From NCBI GenBank assembly GCA_937967705.1, contig CALCJG010000359.1:1-10154 (forward strand): a stretch of DNA of 10,154 bases, given 5' to 3'. Positions 1-6,923 of the stretch are shown here, piece after piece. This DNA comes from an uncultured Spirochaetia bacterium. GTDB taxonomy: Bacteria; Spirochaetota; UBA4802; JAGODF01. The notes under the pieces are model-generated. The model ran no database searches. It saw only the letters and a list, made by a program, of their open reading frames with translations, and was not told the DNA's origin. Numbering within the stretch: the stretch's first letter is position 1; each line of letters starts with the position of its first letter. The position numbers and the translations under genes were made by a program.

Positions 1-149
1 GGTACCGGCCGGACCTTCTGCTCCCCCTGAAATCCGTGCTGGGGGAGGCCGCCCGGGCCCGGGACATCGCGCTGGAAATCCCCGCCACCTGGGATGAGAG
101 TCTCTTCCGGGAGTGGAAGAGGAAACTGGAGGAGTGTTATCCCCGCTGA
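1..149 (+). CDS. 3' end of an unidentified protein (partial)
   Basis: Reading from base 3, 48 codons stay open up to TGA at 147-149, and the true start lies before the window. The visible tail is rich in charged residues and Leu, with a segment reading EIPATWDESLFREWKRKLEE that looks like an amphipathic helix ending the protein. Codons are strongly GC-ending, like the other genes on the left side, which supports a real coding end. There is no membrane segment or recognisable motif, so I do not assign a function. The next gene starts 104 bases downstream, and a small hairpin (164-178) follows the stop, so this gene probably ends its own transcript. Confidence 0.6.
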   Translation, partial: YRPDLLLPLKSVLGEAARARDIALEIPATWDESLFREWKRKLEECYPR

Positions 150-163
150 GAAGAGATGGGTTG

Positions 164-178
164 GGCCATCGCATGGCC
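164..178 (+). other. Perfect short hairpin just after the first stop codon
   Basis: GGCCAT, then a CGC loop, then ATGGCC: a six-base-pair stem with a three-base loop, starting 15 bases after the stop at 147-149. No T-run follows, so it is not a typical intrinsic terminator. It could stabilise the 3' end of the upstream mRNA or be chance in GC-rich DNA. The bases 167-172 (CATCGC) can pair instead with GCGATG at 194-199. Confidence 0.3.
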
Positions 179-253
179 GGTGGCAGAGGGACGGCGATGA
201 GTGACGTTGCAGGGAATCAATAAGAAAAAATCTGTTGCGCAAAGGAGGATATC

Positions 254-694
254 ATGCATAAAAACCTGGCCGTAACCGTAACCTGCCTTCTGGCGCTCCT
301 GGCGGGGCAAGGGGCGTTCACGGGGCAGGGGCCGGACCTGAAGCGCGGCGTGGAAATCAAACGCCTCTTTACCTCCGGCGGCTGCCGGAGCGGCTGCAGC
401 AGCGGGTGCCCCCGGGTGAAGCTGATGATCGACATCGTGAACCTCAACAGCGTGCGGGTCGGCGTGACCGTACGCTATGAGACCAGCGGCGAATGGGGAG
501 CGATGGGCAGCCCCCACTGGGAGAGCAAGCGGGCGTATGTCAGGCTCAGGCCCCGGGAGCGGCGCGTGGAGGAGATTGGCTCCCAGCCGCACTGGCTCAC
601 CCTGGAGCGGGCTTACGGCAGGGAGAAGAGGACTTGCAGAAATCCGTTCCGAAACGTCTCCCTTGAAAAGGTGCAACAGCGTGACCGGGATTGA
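254..694 (+). CDS. Small exported Cys-motif protein of unknown function
   Basis: 146 residues. The start at 254 is preceded by a near-ideal ribosome site, AAAGGAGG, with normal spacing. The N-terminus MHKNLAVTVTCLLALLAGQG is a short signal peptide (basic residue, then a hydrophobic core), with cleavage probably near residues 20-24, so the product should act in the periplasm or outside the cell. After it come three cysteines in C-x3-C-x3-C (C44, C48, C52), built from a tandem four-residue unit, and a fourth at C128. Four cysteines in an exported protein could form two disulfides or bind metal. Residues 55-105 alternate hydrophobic and polar residues, as in a beta-sandwich. I do not recognise the family. 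The gene stands alone, with 104 bases before and 144 after. An overlapping frame at 477-746 lacks a ribosome site and is judged a shadow. Confidence 0.72.
   Translation: MHKNLAVTVTCLLALLAGQGAFTGQGPDLKRGVEIKRLFTSGGCRSGCSSGCPRVKLMIDIVNLNSVRVGVTVRYETSGEWGAMGSPHWESKRAYVRLRPRERRVEEIGSQPHWLTLERAYGREKRTCRNPFRNVSLEKVQQRDRD
374..409 (+). repeat. Three tandem 12-base units encoding x-(S/G)-G-C
   Basis: In-frame units at 374-385, 386-397 and 398-409 encode SGGC, RSGC and SSGC. Each ends in GG(C/G)TGC. The unit length equals four codons, so gain or loss of a copy keeps the frame. The repeat creates the C-x3-C-x3-C motif of the small exported protein. Confidence 0.6.
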
Positions 695-787
695 TGGCGC
701 CAGTTCCTTCGTAATTGCTCTGATATCCCCTCCCGGACAGAAGTAATCTCTTTTATCCCGTAAGCAAGGATACGGATAAAATTATTC

Positions 788-815
788 TTGACCCTCCGGG
801 TGGCCGATTCATTCT
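788..815 (+). promoter_or_regulatory. Possible promoter for the CoA-ligase-like gene
   Basis: TTGACC at 788-793 matches five of six -35 consensus bases. An A+T-rich stretch lies just upstream (about 777-787), like an UP element. The best -10 at 16-base spacing is CATTCT (810-815), which matches only three of six, so the call is weak. It would give a short leader to the ATG at 839. The TCTTGAC core recurs in the two stronger promoters at 2381 and 4459. Confidence 0.33.
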
Positions 816-838
816 TTCCCTGATGGCGGGGGCTAAAC

Positions 839-2329
839 ATGAAACATCAGGATTACTTCACTTCTCTCTTCGAACCGAAAAGCGTTGCCTTCATAGGCGC
901 TTCCAATAATCCCTTCAAATGGGGTTTCAATATCCTGCATCACATACTCAAGGGGGGATATGCCGGGGCGATTTATCCGGTGAATCCCCAGGGCGGGGAC
1001 TGGTTCGGCCAGGCCATGTACCGCTCCCTGGAGGAAGTGCCGAGCCCCGTGGACTGCGCCGTCATCGTCGTTCCCAAGGAACAGGTTCCCGAAACCCTGG
1101 GCCGGTGCGCGGCCTTGAAGATCCCCGCGGCGGTGATCATCACTGCGGGCTTTTCTGAGACCGGCCCGGACGGAGCCAGACTGGAGGAGGAGGCCCTATC
1201 CGAGGCGCGGCGTGGCGGCATCCGCCTGGTGGGCCCCAATACCATGGGCGTATTCAGCGCCTATCCCTCGCCCCTGCAGGCGGTGATGATGTCCTCGTCC
1301 CTCAAGCCGGGGCCCGTGGCGGTGATCTCCCAGAGCGGGAACCTGGGGACATCAATCTCCTACCGCTTCATTCGGCGGGAGATCGGCATCAGCCGGCTCA
1401 TAAGCTCGGGCAACGAGGCGGACCTGAGGGTGGAGGACTATCTGGAGTATCTCGAGAGGGATGAGCGGACGAAGATCATCTGCCTCTACATCGAAGGTCT
1501 TCGCGACGGGCGTCGCTTCATGGAGATCGCCCGCCGCGTGACGCTCTCCAAGCCGATCCTGCTGCTGAAGGGAGGCACGGGCTCCATCGGCGCCGGGGCG
1601 GCCATGTCCCATACCGGGGCCATCGCGGGGAGCTTCGGGACCTTCCGGGCCATGTGTCGGCAGTGCAACATCATCCTGGTGGACCATATCGGGGAGATGG
1701 TGGACGTGGCCGGTTTCCTGCTCTCTCAGCCGGTCTTTACGGGAAACCGCATCGGCATTGTCACCCAGGGGGGCGGCTGGGGGGTGATTTCGGCCGATCT
1801 CTGCGAGGCCCATGATCTGAAGGTTCCTCCCCTGAATGAGAAGGTCGTCTCCCTGATGGACGCGTTCCTGCCCCCCTTCTGGAGCCGGGGAAATCCCGTG
1901 GACCTGGTGGCCCCGGGGAAGGTCTCCATGATCACGGACGCCATCGACATCATCCTGAAAAACACGGAGATGGACGCCATACTGCTGCTGGGGCTCGGCT
2001 ACATGACCCTGCGCGCCCGGCACTGGCTGGAATCCCCCGTCATCCCCCGCGCGGCGATAGAACCCCATGCCCTGCGGATGATCGAAGGGGAGGCGGGCCT
2101 GCTCGGTCTCATCGAGGAGCAGATCAAGAAATACGACAAGCCCATCATCCCGGTGATCGACCAGGTCGCCTTCGACGATACCACCGAACACAACGTGGTC
2201 CGGCGCCTGGACCGGGAGGGTGTCATGGCCTATTCCTCCCCGGAACAGGCCATCCAGGCCCTGGCCAAGGTGCACGACTATTACAGGAGAAGGGACAAGC
2301 GCCGCGGGGAAACCCGGTCCCCCCGATGA
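839..2329 (+). CDS. Acyl-CoA synthetase (NDP-forming) alpha-type / CoA-binding protein
   Basis: 496 residues, related to the alpha chain of ADP-forming acetyl/acyl-CoA synthetases, which interconvert acyl-CoA + ADP + Pi with acid + CoA + ATP in the cytoplasm. Residues about 8-135 form the CoA-binding Rossmann domain, with SVAFIGASN near 15-23 and PVNP near 48. SQSGNLGTS near 164-172 marks the second domain. SHTGA carries His258, which lines up with the phosphorylated catalytic His of the family. GNPVDL near 354 belongs to the third, ligase-CoA domain. The length is slightly above the usual alpha subunit (about 460). The ATP-grasp (beta) part is absent from the protein and from the neighbouring genes, so a partner must be encoded elsewhere or the protein has another CoA-related role. 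The ribosome site is a G-rich stretch at about 825-833. The substrate cannot be told from sequence. Confidence 0.88.
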   Translation: MKHQDYFTSLFEPKSVAFIGASNNPFKWGFNILHHILKGGYAGAIYPVNPQGGDWFGQAMYRSLEEVPSPVDCAVIVVPKEQVPETLGRCAALKIPAAVIITAGFSETGPDGARLEEEALSEARRGGIRLVGPNTMGVFSAYPSPLQAVMMSSSLKPGPVAVISQSGNLGTSISYRFIRREIGISRLISSGNEADLRVEDYLEYLERDERTKIICLYIEGLRDGRRFMEIARRVTLSKPILLLKGGTGSIGAGAAMSHTGAIAGSFGTFRAMCRQCNIILVDHIGEMVDVAGFLLSQPVFTGNRIGIVTQGGGWGVISADLCEAHDLKVPPLNEKVVSLMDAFLPPFWSRGNPVDLVAPGKVSMITDAIDIILKNTEMDAILLLGLGYMTLRARHWLESPVIPRAAIEPHALRMIEGEAGLLGLIEEQIKKYDKPIIPVIDQVAFDDTTEHNVVRRLDREGVMAYSSPEQAIQALAKVHDYYRRRDKRRGETRSPR

Positions 2330-2380
2330 TCCGCCGGTCTTTCGGAGGGTTGAAATCCCCCCTGCCCGCCCTTATTCTTC

Positions 2381-2409
2381 TTGACGAACCTCCCTCGCGG
2401 TGTTACCAT
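2381..2409 (+). promoter_or_regulatory. Sigma70-type promoter with extended -10 for the two-gene unit
   Basis: TTGACG (2381-2386), a 17-base spacer, then TACCAT (2404-2409), which matches four of six -10 bases and is preceded by TGT, the TGn extended -10 element. Transcription would start near 2416, giving a leader of about 40 bases before the ATG at 2458. It lies in the 128-base gap after the CoA-ligase gene, so the pair at 2458-4378 can be expressed independently. Confidence 0.5.
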
Positions 2410-2457
2410 TCCTCGTCCGCTCCGGAAAGGACCGGTATCAGACAAGGGGGGTGACCT

Positions 2458-3120
2458 ATGGGAAACGACAATCTGCTGGAAGAGTACACGGCCTATTACC
2501 GGGCCCGCATGCAGCGCTACGAGGGCAACCCCCTCTACGCCCATTCCCATGCCTCGGAAAAGGCCCTCTACGAGGCGATGGCCTCCTGCCGGGAACTAGG
2601 GGAGTTCAAGGACAAGCTGGGAGACCTGAACATACGCAATGCCATCGCCCTGGTGAAGGACCAGGCGGCGGCCCGCAAAAAGGCCTACGAGGCGATGAAG
2701 GAGCCGCTCCGCGCCCGGGGACCGGCGGAAATACTGGAAAAGATCGATGCGGCCAGGACCGACATGGAGGTCGTGCGAATCACCAGCGAGATTGAGCAGA
2801 AGAACTCCAATGAGATCAGCATCGACGGTTTTACCGACGTCTTTTACTACGGGTTTCTCTACCTGGAACACATTGAGGTGTACGAGACGGCGCAGGTGCC
2901 GGGCAAGTGGAAGTCACAGCGGGAGGGGTACAGGGCCGAATACGTGAAGAGCCTCAAGGAACTGTACGATACCGTGGAGCGGGACGCGCGCAACTGGCGC
3001 CCCGACTGGAACTTCCGCTACGAGACGGTGCTCGAGGAGCGCCACCGGAGGCGGATTCCGGTGCCCGACGAGGCCCTGAAAAGACGGATCGAGCAGACAA
3101 AAAAATTGAGGGGGAAATGA
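2458..3120 (+). CDS. Conserved-looking hypothetical soluble protein, 220 aa
   Basis: The start at 2458 follows a strong ribosome site (AAGGGGGGTGA). There is no signal peptide or membrane segment, so the product is expected to be cytoplasmic. Predicted structure from the residue pattern is mostly alpha-helix, with many Ala, Glu, Lys and Arg in heptad-like spacing at about 40-120. An aromatic patch, TDVFYYGFLYLEHIEVYE, lies near 126-143. The C-terminus from about 185 is very basic (EERHRRR, LKRRIEQTKKLRGK) and could bind nucleic acid, a partner or membrane phosphates. There is one cysteine and no catalytic motif I can name. The stop is one base from the next start, so the two are almost certainly translationally coupled and probably act together. 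I do not recognise the family. Confidence 0.8.
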   Translation: MGNDNLLEEYTAYYRARMQRYEGNPLYAHSHASEKALYEAMASCRELGEFKDKLGDLNIRNAIALVKDQAAARKKAYEAMKEPLRARGPAEILEKIDAARTDMEVVRITSEIEQKNSNEISIDGFTDVFYYGFLYLEHIEVYETAQVPGKWKSQREGYRAEYVKSLKELYDTVERDARNWRPDWNFRYETVLEERHRRRIPVPDEALKRRIEQTKKLRGK

Positions 3121-3121
3121 T

Positions 3122-4378
3122 ATGCCGGTAGATCCTGCCATGCTGGATGCCATGCTGGGAACCTTCCGCAACATGGCGGAGGAACTGAAGGGAAAAAAAG
3201 CCTCCGGGGAGGCCTTCGACCGGATGATGGACGCCCTGAACGAGATGGAGCGGCTGGGCCGCGAGATGAGCGACTTCAGCGCCTACGCGGCGAAGCTCAC
3301 CACCGAGGAGCTGCAAATGAAGTTCAGCCTGGCCTACGGGGAGGCCCTGGGCGAGATGAACCGCCAGGCCATGCAGTCCGGCAGCTACGACGATTCGGCC
3401 CTGATGAAGCAGACCCTGGACGCCTATCGCGGGGCGATTGCCCGGCTGCGGGAGAGCGCACAGGAGGCAAAGGATGCCGCGGAGGATGACATCGCCCGCC
3501 ATGAGGTCGATGTTCTCTCCAAGAACGAGCTGCTCGTAAAGCCCATAGAGGATCTCATAAAGCTGGGGGAATCGGGGATCAGCTATCCCGCCTTTCTCCG
3601 CCTGATGATCGAGAAGGGGCTGGACAAGGCGATGCAGGGGGCCCCGGTGGTGCGGGATGCCCTGGCCTACGATCTGGGATGGGCCAAAGCCATGAACGTT
3701 TCCCCGCATCATGTGGCTGAGAAACAGGATATCCTCGACAAGTTCGACGAGCTGGCCTCCAAGGCGGCGTTTTCCGTGCCCGATCCGTTGGAGTTTGAGC
3801 TTGCGCGTCAGCTGATCGAGCACCGCTACGCCCCGCAGATCGCCGCGTGGGACGCCATCGAGCGCCGCTGGGACGATATGCTCTACATGCTGCACATCTG
3901 GACCCTGGCGCACACGAAGTTCGCCCCGTACATCTTCCCGTGGAACCAGCACAAGAATCCCGCCGAGTCCATCGAGATGGACAAGGACTGCATCCCCGGC
4001 GATCTGAAGGTAAGGGAGAAGATATTCACGGAATACTTCAATCTCAATTTCCTGGATGTGTTCACCCATGAGGTTTTCCGCACCGAGGTGGCCAACTTCG
4101 GTTTTACCTATTCCCAGGAGTGGACCGAGTTCCTGCTTGGAAAAATCTATCCCGCCTGCCAGCCGATGAAGCACCTGGAGAAACCTCTCATCGCCGAGGC
4201 CGAGCGTTTTCACGAGAACAAGCTCTGCTACAATCCCGAGCTGCACCGCCGCGGGGAGCGCATTCAGAAGCATTACGACAGCGTCTTCGGGGAGGGGCAG
4301 TACGCCAGAAAGCATCCGCCGGTGGAACGCAACGACAGCCGGGCCAAGCCCTGGGATCTGGGCAGCTTCCGGTTCTGA
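3122..4378 (+). CDS. Hypothetical soluble helical protein, 418 aa, coupled to the 2458 gene
   Basis: Starts one base after the previous stop, with GAGGGGG in the end of the upstream gene serving as ribosome site. It has no signal peptide or membrane helix. The first 130 residues are helical and unusually rich in Met (MLDAML, DRMMDALNEMERLGREM, and more), typical of coiled or bundle-forming segments. A second part (about 150-250) is helical with many acidic residues. The third part, from about 253, is rich in aromatic residues and His (MLYMLHIWTLAHTKFAPY, FPWNQHKN, FTHEVFRTE) and contains the only three cysteines. The His/Glu/Asp-rich stretch could in principle hold a metal site, but no known signature such as HExxH is present. 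The C-terminus (SRAKPWDLGSFRF) looks like an exposed tail. Function unknown. The operon with the 220-residue gene is the strongest clue. Confidence 0.8.
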   Translation: MPVDPAMLDAMLGTFRNMAEELKGKKASGEAFDRMMDALNEMERLGREMSDFSAYAAKLTTEELQMKFSLAYGEALGEMNRQAMQSGSYDDSALMKQTLDAYRGAIARLRESAQEAKDAAEDDIARHEVDVLSKNELLVKPIEDLIKLGESGISYPAFLRLMIEKGLDKAMQGAPVVRDALAYDLGWAKAMNVSPHHVAEKQDILDKFDELASKAAFSVPDPLEFELARQLIEHRYAPQIAAWDAIERRWDDMLYMLHIWTLAHTKFAPYIFPWNQHKNPAESIEMDKDCIPGDLKVREKIFTEYFNLNFLDVFTHEVFRTEVANFGFTYSQEWTEFLLGKIYPACQPMKHLEKPLIAEAERFHENKLCYNPELHRRGERIQKHYDSVFGEGQYARKHPPVERNDSRAKPWDLGSFRF

Positions 4379-4458
4379 GCCGGGTTTCCGGTTTACATCA
4401 GGGCGATTCGGGGCGGCTTCCTATCGTCCGTTCCTCATCAAAAAGCGGAAAATATGTC

Positions 4459-4487
4459 TTGACGCTCTTCCTGAAGCTTCATATAAA
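4459..4487 (+). promoter_or_regulatory. Strong sigma70-type promoter for the FlgT-like/CsgG-like pair
   Basis: TTGACG (4459-4464) and TATAAA (4482-4487) are separated by exactly 17 bases, and each box matches five of six consensus bases. The start of transcription would be near 4494, about 30 bases before the ATG at 4526. This is the best promoter in the window. It sits in the 147-base gap after the hypothetical pair, so a new transcription unit begins here. Confidence 0.75.
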
Positions 4488-4525
4488 AGAGGGGTAATGC
4501 TAAACATGCCCAAGGAGCGGCGCCG

Positions 4526-5689
4526 ATGATTATCCGAAAGGCCCACATCGTCTTACCCCTCTTTCTTCTCGTCCTTTTGCAGCCGCTTCCCCGGCAGGCC
4601 GAAGAAAAGAAAAGCTCTCCCGGTCCCGAGAAGATCGTGATCACCGCCGTGGGCCGGGCTCCCGTAATCAAGGGGGACAAAGCGTCGGCGAGGGAGGCCG
4701 CCCTGACGGCTGCCCTGAACACAGCGCTGGAGGAGGGCATGGGTTCCTATGTCACCGCGAAGACCCACGTGGAGAACCTGGTGCTCATCAAGCAGATCAT
4801 CGTCAAGCAGGCCGGGGGGCTGGTGACCCTCAAAAAGGTCCTCTCCGAAGGGGAGGAGAAGGGGCAGTACTTCGTCCGGGCGGAGGTCTACGTCAGCGCC
4901 ATGCCGCTTATCGCCATACTCCGGCAGAACGGCATACTCCGGGAGTGGCGCGTGATGGTCATCATCCCCGAGCACCATATCAGCCGGCCCGTGCCCGACC
5001 CCGCGGCGGAGACCGAGATCCTGAGGCAGTGCGTGGCGGCGGGTTTCAAGACCGTGGACCCGGCGTCCTACCGGGACCTCCGGTATTCCGGCAAAAAGTA
5101 TTTCAAGGACCCCAAAAAGGGGGTGATGCTCGCCAGACGGAAAGGGGCCGACATCCTGGTAACCGGAGAGGCCTTCAGCGAACGGGCCAGGGACGCCACC
5201 GGCTCCTACATGTCGGGTCTTGTGGCGTGCAACGCCCGTGTGGAGATCAGGGCGGTCTTGGCGGATTCCGCCGAGATCCTCTTCGCCGACGCCTACGCCA
5301 CGCCGGTGCCGTATCTGCATACCTCCGAGGCAGTGGCTGCGAAAAACGCCCTGCAGGGGGCCGGGGAGGAGCTGGGGAAAAAACTGATCGAGGCCCTGGG
5401 GGCCAAACTGACCACCCTGTCGCGTCCCACCGTCGTTGAGGCCGGGCCGTTCCCCTCCCTGAAGCTGTCGAAAAAATTCCAGAGGGCCCTGAAAAAGCTT
5501 CCGGGGGTCAAGAAGGTCCATCGCGAGCAGTACGACAGCGGGCACCTGGTGCTGGAGGTTCAGGTGAGTTCCGACGAGGCGGAAAAACTCGATGCCGCCA
5601 TCGAGGAAAAGATCAGCCTGCCGGGATGCGAGCTTCTTGTTGAGGGGGCCGCCCGGGGCATAATCAGGATTCAAGTCATCAGCAAGTAA
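4526..5689 (+). CDS. Exported FlgT-like protein
   Basis: 387 residues. The ribosome site AAGGAG lies at 4512-4517. MIIRKAHIVLPLFLLVLLQP is a clear signal peptide, with cleavage probably near residue 25, so the protein is periplasmic or outer-membrane associated. Residues about 37-127 resemble the N-terminal domain of flagellar assembly protein FlgT: a GRAPVI start, AREAALTAALNTALEEGMGS, an I-V-K-Q-A-G-G-L-V turn and a closing YFVRAEVYVS strand. The middle (about 140-290) has a TolB-N/CsgG-like alpha/beta pattern with GADILVTGEA. The last 90 residues (KKLPGVKKVHREQYDSGHLV) look like a small ferredoxin-like domain. FlgT proper belongs to the flagellar base in Vibrio, but no flagellar gene is visible here and FlgT-like folds also occur in general envelope proteins, so I do not use the symbol. 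The gene 39 bases downstream is probably co-transcribed. Confidence 0.7.
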   Translation: MIIRKAHIVLPLFLLVLLQPLPRQAEEKKSSPGPEKIVITAVGRAPVIKGDKASAREAALTAALNTALEEGMGSYVTAKTHVENLVLIKQIIVKQAGGLVTLKKVLSEGEEKGQYFVRAEVYVSAMPLIAILRQNGILREWRVMVIIPEHHISRPVPDPAAETEILRQCVAAGFKTVDPASYRDLRYSGKKYFKDPKKGVMLARRKGADILVTGEAFSERARDATGSYMSGLVACNARVEIRAVLADSAEILFADAYATPVPYLHTSEAVAAKNALQGAGEELGKKLIEALGAKLTTLSRPTVVEAGPFPSLKLSKKFQRALKKLPGVKKVHREQYDSGHLVLEVQVSSDEAEKLDAAIEEKISLPGCELLVEGAARGIIRIQVISK

Positions 5690-5728
5690 GAGTGGATTGC
5701 ATAAACCATCAGAAAAAGAGTGTATCAT

Positions 5729-6271
5729 ATGAGAAACCGAATAAAAGCAATACTGTTGCTGGCCGCCTTCCTTCTGTCGCTGCAGTGCGCCAGCGGCGTG
5801 AGCGTCGTTATCTCCCGGCACGAGAACCCCGATGAGATCCGGCGCATAGCCATCTTCAAGATCGAGCATACCGGCCGTTACCGCTACCGGGCAGGGGAAT
5901 GGCTCTCCGATCTCCTGATCCATGAGTTCCTGCGGCTGGGGTACGATGTCGTGGAACGGGCCCAGGTGGATCATCTCATCAAGGAGCAGAAGCTGAGCGT
6001 GTCCGGCTTCATCAATCCCAAGGAGGCCGTGGCCATCGGCAAGCTGGCAGGGGCGGATACCATCGTCATCGGCAACATACAGCTGGACGAGAAGGACAGC
6101 GAGGTCCTGCAGCACATGATCATCAAGATCATCAGCCTGAAATCCGGGTCGGTGATCATCACCATCAACGTGACGAAAAAGATGAAGATACAGGACGCCG
6201 TATCCGAGGTCTACAAGGCGCTGAAGAAAAGCCTGGATGAAAGAAAAATGGTCAAGGTTCCAAAGGCCTGA
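5729..6271 (+). CDS. CsgG/TolB-N-like lipoprotein candidate, short form
   Basis: I choose ATG 5729 (180 residues) over GTG 5720 because AAAAAGAG at 5712-5719 sits at proper spacing and the signal peptide MRNRIKAILLLAAFLLSLQC then begins normally. Cys20 could be lipidated, but the lipobox LSLQC has Gln at -1, which is poor for the classical rule. The fold signature is that of CsgG-type outer-membrane assembly lipoproteins: IRRIAIFKIE strand, LSDLLIHEFLRLGYDVVERAQVDHLIKEQ, GKLAGADTIVIGNIQL. CsgG itself is about 277 residues, so this short form keeps the periplasmic alpha/beta part but may lack pore-forming hairpins. It lies 39 bases after the FlgT-like gene, probably in the same operon, which suggests they form or stabilise a common envelope structure. 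No curli subunit genes are seen. Confidence 0.7.
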   Translation: MRNRIKAILLLAAFLLSLQCASGVSVVISRHENPDEIRRIAIFKIEHTGRYRYRAGEWLSDLLIHEFLRLGYDVVERAQVDHLIKEQKLSVSGFINPKEAVAIGKLAGADTIVIGNIQLDEKDSEVLQHMIIKIISLKSGSVIITINVTKKMKIQDAVSEVYKALKKSLDERKMVKVPKA

Positions 6272-6393
6272 GGGGATGCGTGCCGTTCCAGAATTACTGA
6301 TCTCGTCTTACCCGCGGTGCCTTCAGACATCCATCCGTGGGCCGTGGCTGTTCCCGCCAGAGGAATACTCAATAATCCGAAAGTAGGGATGAG
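6272..6393 (+). other. Intergenic gap between the CsgG-like gene and the broken small gene
   Basis: 122 bases without a convincing open frame or terminator. A -10-like AATAAT (6371-6376) lies 18 bases before the ATG at 6394, but no -35 box is found at the right distance. The broken gene may therefore have relied on read-through from upstream or on a different sigma factor. Confidence 0.4.
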
Positions 6394-6865
6394 ATGAAAC
6401 GATTTGTTATATCTGCAGCGCTGGTTTTCTCTGCTTTTTTTTACCCTGGCCGCTCAGGGGGGCGAACAGGAGATGATGCTCGATGCCCTGAAAAAGGGCA
6501 GGGAGGGAAGAGCCTATTATCAGAAGATGACCTATTCTGAGCTCGTCACGGCCAACGGGAGCCAGGATCTCCAGGTTTTGAAGGATTACATCTCTTCGAC
6601 CTATCAGACAAACAAAAAACCCCTTGATGCCCCCACAGCCTTTGGGGCCCTCGTGGGAGGTTTTTCCAACAGGGACAAGAAGGTCCGGGAGGCTGTCTGG
6701 CGGGTATGCCGGGACAGACTTCAGGCGGAGGAGATATGGGTGTAGCACAAGGAAACTATCCGAATCATCATCCGGTACACGCAGAAGAAGATCAGGACTG
6801 AAAAGAATCGGGATGAGAAACAGGATCAGAAGCGATTCGTTCAGTATTTGAAAGAGACCATATAA
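6394..6865 (+). pseudogene. Broken gene for a small exported protein (frameshift plus in-frame TAG)
   Basis: ATG 6394 follows a purine-rich GTAGGGATGAG ribosome site and encodes MKRFVISAALVFSAFF, a good signal-peptide start. This frame then runs out of sense after the 8-T run at 6435-6442. Skipping one T joins it to the next frame, which continues TLAAQGGEQE, ideal for signal-peptidase cleavage, and then about 100 residues of normal-looking protein up to TAG at 6743-6745. The same frame stays open for another 39 codons (HKETIRIII..., very Lys/Arg-rich) to TAA at 6863-6865. Repaired, the product would be about 156 residues, exported and helical, with a stretch near 80-108 (NRDKKVREAVWRVCRDRL) resembling a HEAT-type helix pair. 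The frame opens again at TTG 6404, but that has no ribosome site. Two lesions favour decay over sequencing error; slippage is the alternative. Confidence 0.6.
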
Positions 6866-6923
6866 CATCCAATAAACGGCCCTCGGGGCGTGACCGTCCC
6901 TGCCCCTATAAAGGCTCAAGAGC

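Noticed and set aside
1..6. Window begins exactly with GGTACC
   Set aside because: It could suggest a KpnI cloning boundary, but one six-base match at an arbitrary window edge is no evidence. The open frame runs through it.
137..676. 179-codon minus-strand open frame opposite the small exported protein
   Set aside because: Pro/Ala/His-rich shadow. The plus-strand gene has an ideal ribosome site and a signal peptide.
477..746. 89-codon plus-strand frame overlapping the small exported protein
   Set aside because: No ribosome site. The Arg/Gly/Ser-rich translation is typical of an out-of-frame GC-rich reading.
2954..4315. 453-codon open frame on the minus strand
   Set aside because: Antisense to the coupled hypothetical pair, with no signal or motif. 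Codon bias fits the plus strand.
4401..4429. Seven-pair hairpin GGGCGAT/ATCGTCC after the hypothetical pair
   Set aside because: It has a 15-base loop and one G-T pair, and no T-run follows. Such pairings are common by chance, so it is not called a terminator.
4553..6115. 520-codon open frame on the minus strand
   Set aside because: It lies antisense to the FlgT-like and CsgG-like genes, which have ribosome sites, signal peptides and family features. Its translation is a low-complexity mix rich in Leu, Gly, Gln, His and Asp, as expected for a shadow in GC-rich DNA.
6404..6406. TTG as start of an intact 113-residue gene
   Set aside because: No ribosome site at a usable distance, and its N-terminus (LYLQRWFSLLFF) has a worse signal-peptide form than ATG 6394 joined across the T-run.
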